Of a stretch of 64,000 bases of DNA, positions 58,601-64,000 are shown piece by piece. Within the stretch, counting starts at the first letter, position 1. Every line of letters starts with the position of its first letter. Source of the stretch: Mermis nigrescens (taxonomy: Eukaryota; Nematoda; Enoplea; Mermithida; Mermithidae); NCBI GenBank assembly GCA_036768485.1, contig JAVLUZ010000163.1, forward strand, positions 762,635 to 826,634, written 5' to 3'. The position numbers and the translations under genes were made by a program. The notes beneath the pieces are model-generated. The model was not told the origin of the DNA and did no database searches. It saw only the letters and a list, made by a program, of their open reading frames with translations.

Positions 58601-61600
58601 AACTTACGCGTTTCCTACTGTTTTAAACCAACCATGTCTCCAATTGTCTTCGATGTTTGCTATTTCATTCAATTGGCTTGGAAAGACTGTTAGTTTACTC
58701 AATATCATTTCCCATAGCTACTGCATAGCTAACGTACTGCTTTTTCAATCATTTTTATGGTTAAATATTTATTTTAATCTGTTGGCTGCAGAATATAATT
58801 CGATTTTTTGCGTTGCTTAGACAAAGTCTGATTTTTAGCAGATTTTGCGACTTTAGGTAGATTTTTCCTAGTCCCCTCCTTTTACATCCTTAATAATCCA
58901 CAATTCCAAGTACATTCATCTTTTTTGTTCCATCGGAGCATTTTTCTCTGCTAGTACCCTACTTTTAATTAGCATGATTTGAGTACATCAGTCAGTAAAG
59001 ACATACAGTAACATGCCACAATAATGACAGCAGTCCAAGAACACGGAAAACAATATTGTTCTTAACATCAGCATTATCCTTTTCAAACAAGACAACCTTA
59101 CATTATTTTAACAGATCAAAGTTTTTCAGCATTAACTTTACGCAAATATCGAGTGTAAGGAACAGTAAGGCTCAGATTTGGAAGTAAAATAAATTTGTAG
59201 TATAAACTACATTTTAACAACAAATGATTAGTGCAAACTTTACACAACTACTAGGTGTAGAGAAAACTGACAGTCAGATTCCCAATTCTGATTTTACGTA
59301 GAACATTTTGAAAAAAATTAAGCTTCCGCAAGGCCCTAGAACAAGAGATGCAGTGTAAACTTTACACAACCACACAGTTTAAAGAAAATTTCAGTCGGAT
59401 TCGTAATTCTGATATTAATCTGATATTACGATCAACATTTATGAAAACATTTAGTCTCCACAATGGCTCAAGGACTAATAAATATCAGATGTAAACCACT
59501 TTAAACCACTGTTGAGTGCCAACAAACTGGCGTATCACATTTGGTTTCTGGTTCATTTTAGGCTTGATATCATGTCCAGACTCATAACTCAGAACTTGGC
59601 AGAAAAAACAAGACAGAAACACGTTTAACTCCCCCATTTTTTGACTTTACATCTCCCAAAAAAAGCTAAATATTGATGTAAACAAACGCAATTCTCTGTG
59701 ACGCGTACCCCTTAGAAAGTACTTTATTTTTATCCTATTCGACCTCTCCCGACTTCTGAACAGAGAAAGTGGCGAACAAAAATATGGACAAACACGTATT
59801 TTTCACTGTCCACCACATTGTAAACTTTAAAAATCTAAACCTAACGCCCCATTGAGTGTAAATAAATTCGGTTCGAGCCAGTTTGTAGCCCTTGATTGTA
59901 GTACATTTGTATGTGCCAAACTTATGTTCTGCAAAATATTTGATATGATTTACCAATTAAATACGAAAAAAACCTGTTTTTTCGCCCATTTTATACCTCA
60001 GATTTCGAACTTTACAGCCCCATAAACAACTCAATATTACGTTTTTTTGAACGCGGTTTGCTTCGACGTGTAGCCCTTAAAATTTACCTAATTTCTATTT
60101 ATTTAATTTATTTTAACTCTTAACCGAAAAAGTTGGCAGAGAAATCTTAGACAAAATCTGTTTTTTACTCATCCACTAGAGTGTAAAATTTAAACCCCTG
60201 GTACTGTGTATTGATTGTAGAAAAGTTTAAAGGTCAGATTCGTTATTCTGACCTTACGTAGAACATTTTTTAAAAAATTCATTATCCACGACGCTCTGGG
60301 CAGAAAAATTTTTTTCAGTGTAAAGTTTACACCTGCACTAATAACGCAATATTGATTGTAAAGAAACAAAATAAATTTTGACGTGTAGCGCTTAAGACGA
60401 GGCACATTTTAAAGGTAGTTACCACGTTCTGTCTACTGAGTGGAGAATATGGCAGGGAAAAAATATTTTTTGTCTCAGACTCTTTACAATAAACCGCCTC
60501 TAAATTCGAAAATATTACTTTTAAAAAAATTAAAAAAAGTCTACCCTTGATTTTATAATCGTCTACCTTTTGAAACCAATCAGACTGCATAGAATGTTAA
60601 ACTGAGTTAGATATGCTTTTGCACATGAAAACAGTAAAAAACCGTCTAATTTACACTCCTGTGCAACAACTAATGAGTGCAAAGTAATTTTAAGACCAGA
60701 TTCGTAACCTACTAATCAGGGAAAACATTTTTTTAAATTGGCCCCCGCCGATCATTTGAACTTTTGGTGTAAACTTTACACACTCATGACTAGCTCGGCA
60801 TTGAGTGTAAACAACAAAAAATGGGGGTCTACCTTTTAAAAAATCGCACCTCTCAGATGTGTGCCGTTATAGCTGTGAGGGGGACATATGTTGGGGGTAC
60901 CCAAGTATATTATAGGTACGCGCTAACGCGCTACCTATGATACTCAAATCGTGTCTTCCCTTTTCAATCTATGACTAATTTCAAACAATAAAACTTGTAG
61001 AAAAAATTTTACAGTTATATAATTCATTCCTTCTAAATCAAGCCTACAGTTCCGGGTTATGAAGGAATTAGTAAATTATATAGGTAAGCAGAAAGCTCCC
61101 GTAAAGCAATGGCAAAGGAAAATATGTGTCAAAAATTGTTCAAAAATAGTTATATTATTTGTATCGTTAATCAACATTGTAAATGAAAGCCGCTTCCTCC
61201 TAACCACAGATGGTCATTTTTACAACTTAATGATTTTTGCGCAAAATCTTACAGATGTGACTGTCTGCAACGCCACTGAAAGTAGCAGTTAGCTCGGTTA
61301 AATCTGATTTTTGTGTGCGCTTGTTTTATTACAATTGTCAATTGTCTGAAATTATATACGAGCGGCATCCGGAAATTTCGCCTCCGACATTTCGCATGCA
61401 ACTTTTCGTCCCCATATTTCGTTCCCGACATTCGCCCCGGAACTTTTGCCCCCACACATTTCGCCCTTAGGATGTTTCGTCCCCAAACATTTCACCCCTC
61501 GGATGTTTCGCTCCAGCATTTACTGCTGAGCAATAAACGGGAGCTTGCATCAGGCATGGACAATGCCGAACTTCGGGGGAGGCAAGGGAGGCAAATGGTC

Positions 61601-64000
61601 TTTTTCTTTCCGTTTTTTCCTTTTTTTGCATCTTCCCTATGTTTATATTTCTTTTTCATTTTCTATTGCGCAGAACGAAGCCGCAAAATGATATTATAAT
61701 AATTTAAAAATAATATAAAAATAATATACTGTAAAATAATGTACTGTCAAGTAAAATAATACATCAAAGACAATATATTGATGCAAAACGTCAGGGTCGG
61801 CAGGGGAGGTAAATCCCAGAAATCCATACCAGCAGCTTCAGTATTCACGATTTTTTTGCTATTCAAACGACGAAAATGATCAAAATAGCATATAAACGCT
61901 TTTTTGTTGTAATTCCTCCACTTTTAAACATTTTTAGTCCATTTTGACTGAAACCGCTTTTGACGCTAAAAATTACAGAAATTGATCGAGTTTGGGCACT
62001 TTTTGGAATAAAAAGCACATGAAAGCATTAATCCAGGGCGAAGCACCGAATACATTTTTACATTATCACTGCTTTTGTCCTCAAAAATGATGGAGAAAAC
62101 GTTCCGTCGGCTTTAATCGCCGGACAGTACCTGTCTGGCTGACCCTTCAGCGGGTTGTGATACCCCTTTCACCCTCTAAGTGCATTTACGGAAGACGTTG
62201 ACAATAGAAAATTGATCGACCATCTGAGAGGCATAGCGTAGAATTTTGAATTTTAATTTATGCTTGATTTATTTACTTGACAGCCTTGCTTTATCTTTTC
62301 ATTTTGATTTTGTCCATTATTTGACAGTATTGTTTGACGTTCTAATTCATTTGATAGTCCGGCTTTTGTGGAGCAATAAAAAATGAAAAAGAAAACACAC
62401 ACATTAAAATAATGCAAAAGAGAAAAAAGGAGAAAATGAAAACCGGCCTTTGTCCCTCCCGAATTTCGGTACTTTTCATGCTTATGCAAACTCCTGCTTA
62501 TTGCATGGCAATAAATGCTGGGGTGAAACGTCCTAGGGGCGAAATGTTTGGGGCGAAACATAATGTAACGGCTAGAAATTTGGGGGTCCCCGGCCATTTT
62601 TAGGATGGGTGGGGGGGGGGGTAAATGACCTCCAATTTTCAGCCAAAAACGGCCAAAAAACGCCTGAAAACGGCCAAAAATTCGTTTTTTCCCAAAAATG
62701 GGGGAGGGGGGTCATAAATTTTCTGCTTTTGGGAGGGATGTGGGGAACGTCCGACTGATGGGGTGACGTACGATTTTGTTTGGAGGGATCCCCTTCATAG
62801 CTCCTATTACATTTATGGGACGAGAGTTCCGGGGGCGAAAAGTACCTGGGGACTAAATGCCGGGGGCAAAATGTTGGAGGGGGCGAATAGTCGGGGCGAA
62901 TTTTCCGCAAACCATATGAGCATAAGTACATACCTATAAGCATGAGCTAAAGATAAACAGGGGCTCCAATTCATCAATACGTTTAAGAGTACTCACACAT
63001 AGCTTCTGTACAAAATTTTTATCAACTCTTCTAATTAATATTTGATACGTGTCATTGATTGATCCAAGTTTTTGGCTTGCCAGCCTCGTGCTTACACCAG
63101 TGATTTAAGATATGCCCAAAAGTCTTCAACAACTTGGATTTCGGGAACATTCGCAGGGTTATAAAATTTTTCGACAAAATCAATGTTTTTTGCTGCAAAG
63201 GTTCCAAAACTATTTTTGCATAATGTGAGCTCGCCCGATCCAGCCAAAAGACGTATTTACCTTGCGCATAATTCCTACGAATATAAGGTATGAATGTACG
63301 ATTTGCTGCAATAGAATTTACAAGCAGCCATACGAACGGACATGGTTCCTGTATTGTGTAACAAATTCTCAAGCGAGTTCAGGCAACCCTGTGTCAAAAT
63401 TGTGGCTTTATGACCAGAGCCAGCCTTACATAATGATGGAAGACCATTGTCAAAACAATATAAAATACTGTACAATGTCCGTTTGCTAATGCCTTTGGCG
63501 ACAGAATGACTAACAGTGAATAAATTCTCACGATTAATATCTTTTGCACTGATTTTGTACAAGCGGTTCCGAAGAGTATCTTGTTTGGAGGCCATGCAGA
63601 ATGTAGAGCCCTAACGTGAAACAGAAAAAGACACAACTACTCGGCGCAAAAATGAATGAGCTTTCAAAGGCTGTAAAGCTTTTCGCCCAAAAGTGTATAC
63701 TTACTTAGTAGGATCATTGTGAACTCAGTGCAGATTTCTAGTGGACACCCGTTACTACAATTCTGTATGAGCACCAGATTATTGCCTGAGCTGCTGTTTG
63801 AGCAGCATTTGGGATATAAGCACGTTTACTGCAACTGGACCTCCATATTCAATTAATTAGGCATATTAATAGCTTTCAGTATTTTTTGTATTATTTAATC
63901 AATTTCTTTATTTTAGTATTAACGGACATTTTATCATTCGCAATTGGAATGATTACTAGCTTTATGGCGGTTCAACTGTTTTCTCTGCAAACTCTCGTTG
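52378..64000 (+). CDS. PTR gene 3: Patched-related protein, 3' part outside window
   Basis: Exons: 52378-52660, 53474-53739, 54695-54952, 56825-57051, 57551-57673 and 63917 to the window end. All visible exons are open and in phase, without the frameshifts of genes 1 and 2; exon 3 has one extra codon. Conserved features: LEHPLSRLCYAYSCF N-terminus, AQDEGDLLRSQYLSAV loop 1, YIGSTLGGVTIDPLS, GVRMDNTFLMISAVHH in TM4 and LTDILSFAIG opening TM5. Intron 5 is 6243 bp and holds a large repeat, a MULE-like foldback and a Tc1/mariner fossil. No start codon is assigned: an in-frame TAA lies ten bases upstream of exon 1, so an earlier short exon must supply the ATG. Exons 6 (remainder) to 9 should follow beyond 64000. 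Same membrane-transport family role as gene 1; this is the copy most likely to be functional. Confidence 0.85.
52845..53210 (-). repeat. Family D repeat in gene 3 intron 1
   Basis: Reverse copy: ACGCAAAATGGCTGCGACGA, then TTTTTGGCGCTTCGTGCCAT and CCATAAAGAATGGGTAC. Confidence 0.55.
53474..53739 (+). CDS. PTR gene 3 exon 2 (loop 1)
   Basis: ITIIVTAQDEGDLLR to NNTYPTAQRGNRRW without interruption. 266 nt; the reference used here to place the frameshifts in genes 1 and 2. Confidence 0.85.
54150..54400 (+). repeat. Family A repeat in gene 3 intron 2
   Basis: AAAAGTGCTCTAAATCGACC, a copy of GCGTAATAATGTAG and GTTCGGCCATGCTATGTATC. Confidence 0.6.
54695..54952 (+). CDS. PTR gene 3 exon 3 (loop 1)
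   Basis: YIGSTLGGVTIDPLSQQIIE, AKAWQLIYQLN and ALFHSNTLERELVRNGT. 258 nt, one codon longer than in genes 1 and 2. Confidence 0.85.
55110..55600. repeat. Inverted pair of family A repeats
   Basis: Reverse copy 55110-55340 (CATAGATGCACTGCATGGAC; TTTGGTCCAAAATGACG) followed by forward copy 55360-55600 (AAATTGACCAGAAACTGTGT; AGATCGGCCATGCTATGC). Tail-to-tail, as at 41850-42285. In gene 3 intron 3. Confidence 0.65.
56190..56465 (+). repeat. Family A repeat in gene 3 intron 3
   Basis: GAAAGTGCTTGAAATTGATC, then TTCGACATCATTTTAGTC and GACCATGCTTTGCATCTATG. Confidence 0.55.
56825..57051 (+). CDS. PTR gene 3 exon 4 (TM2-TM3)
   Basis: FMLCAFLLWIFANICSITTF and GLIGALMGIVSATGFLAYC around YIDWSRSKF, ending DAFPFLVL. 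227 nt. Confidence 0.85.
57551..57673 (+). CDS. PTR gene 3 exon 5 (TM4)
   Basis: VRMDNTFLMISAVHHADRSL and ERLAVAMSEAAVSITIT. 123 nt; donor CTG|GTACCG. Confidence 0.85.
58140..58700 (-). repeat. Inverted copy of the left part of the large repeat
   Basis: 58140-58375 is the reverse complement of the opening of the block at 58787 (compare CTCCGATGGAACAAAAAAGA here with TTCCATCGGAGCA there). 58530-58690 is the reverse complement of 4020-4195. Together they make an inverted copy of about 4020-4600, placed beside the direct copy. Confidence 0.65.
58787..60935. repeat. Large repeat block, copy 2 (direct match to 4390-6253)
   Basis: 2.15 kb in gene 3 intron 5. Shares with copy 1 the opening (TTTTTAGCAGATTTTGCGAC), the recurring TAAACTTTACACAAC units and the closing palindrome GTACGCGCTAACGCGCTAC (60916-60934). 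About 280 bp longer than copy 1, and no coding region. Confidence 0.7.
61364..62912. mobile_element. MULE-like foldback element in gene 3 intron 5
   Basis: 1549 bp. Termini GGCATCCGGAAATTTCGCC and GGCGAATTTTCCGCAAA are followed by arrays of TTCGCCCCGACAT-like units in opposite orientation (61364-61520; 62820-62905). A second inverted pair, CAGCATTTACTGCTGAGC / GGCAATAAATGCTG, lies just inside (61514-61560; 62478-62522). Flanking TATACGAGC / CATATGAGC could be a diverged 9-bp duplication. Related to 35345-37049; a family C repeat is nested inside. Confidence 0.6.
62570..62815. repeat. Family C repeat inside the foldback element
   Basis: Opens AATGTAACGGCTAGAAATTT and contains AAAAACGGCCAAAAAACGCC, then AAATTTTCTGC, ending ATAGCTCCTATTACATTT. 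Confidence 0.55.
63052..63600 (-). pseudogene. Tc1/mariner-type transposase fossil
   Basis: Read on the minus strand, a start MASKQDTLRNRLYKI leads to an N-terminal helix-turn-helix region (SVAKGISKRTLYSIL; KATILTQGCLNSLENLL; ACKFYCSKSYIHTLYS). After a frame change comes PYIRRNYAQGKYVFWLDRAS with SHYA, the second catalytic Asp context of Tc1/mariner DDE enzymes, then a degraded C-terminal motif. The middle, including the first catalytic Asp, and the last acidic residue are missing. About 190 residues remain of a usual 330-350. Inactive; in intron 5 of PTR gene 3. Terminal repeats not located. Confidence 0.65.
63917..64000 (+). CDS. PTR gene 3 exon 6, 5' part (TM5)
   Basis: Acceptor TTTATTTTAG, then in the same phase as genes 1 and 2: VLTDILSFAIGMITSFMAVQ and LFSLQTLV, cut by the window end. 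It shows that gene 3 continues after a 6.2 kb intron. Confidence 0.8.

Noticed and set aside
58545..58820. 91-residue + strand frame in gene 3 intron 5
   Set aside because: Lies within the inverted copy of the large repeat and has no homology to PTR or a known domain.

Overview
The window is eukaryotic, AT-rich, intron-rich and heavily loaded with transposable elements. The only large coding content is three tandem, same-strand (+) members of the Patched-related (PTR) family of 12-transmembrane RND/sterol-sensing-domain proteins. PTR expansions are a nematode trademark. The long introns (up to 6.2 kb) and dense repeats do not fit Caenorhabditis; a large repeat-rich nematode genome, perhaps enoplean or mermithid, is my best guess. 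The organism assignment is inference.

Layout. 1-7.6 kb: no convincing gene; a G/T-rich tract (1-2.0 kb), several small inverted-repeat elements (2.0-4.2 kb) and a 1.9 kb repeat block (4.39-6.25 kb) that recurs at 58.8-60.9 kb. 7.69-9.69 kb: a three-exon gene for a small secreted cysteine-rich peptide. 10.29-12.08 kb: a retroelement-like unit holding 48-bp and 51-bp tandem arrays and a nested hAT-type MITE. 12-16.3 kb: non-coding with repeats. 16.38-29.51 kb: PTR gene 1 (nine coding exons). 32.98-48.59 kb: PTR gene 2 (the same nine exons, three frameshifts, damaged conserved residues; probable pseudogene). 52.38 kb to the window end: PTR gene 3 (exons 1-5 intact and the start of exon 6; the rest lies outside).

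The three PTR copies share intron positions and phases exactly, and most exons have identical lengths (283, 227, 123 and 213 nt), so they arose by tandem duplication of one nine-exon gene. Introns differ because of element insertion: a PIF/Harbinger fossil in gene 1 intron 4, a MULE-like foldback in gene 2 intron 2, and an array of elements including a second MULE-like foldback and a Tc1/mariner fossil in the 6.2 kb intron 5 of gene 3. A hAT element lies between genes 1 and 2. Several of these DNA transposons are bounded by long termini built from many copies of a short motif, a recurring architecture that may be the most unusual feature of the locus.

Expected roles: PTR proteins are membrane proteins related to Patched, Dispatched and NPC1, implicated in nematodes in cuticle/moulting, sterol or lipid handling and trafficking. 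No signalling partner or other pathway gene is visible here. Repeat boundaries given as 'about' were read by eye.
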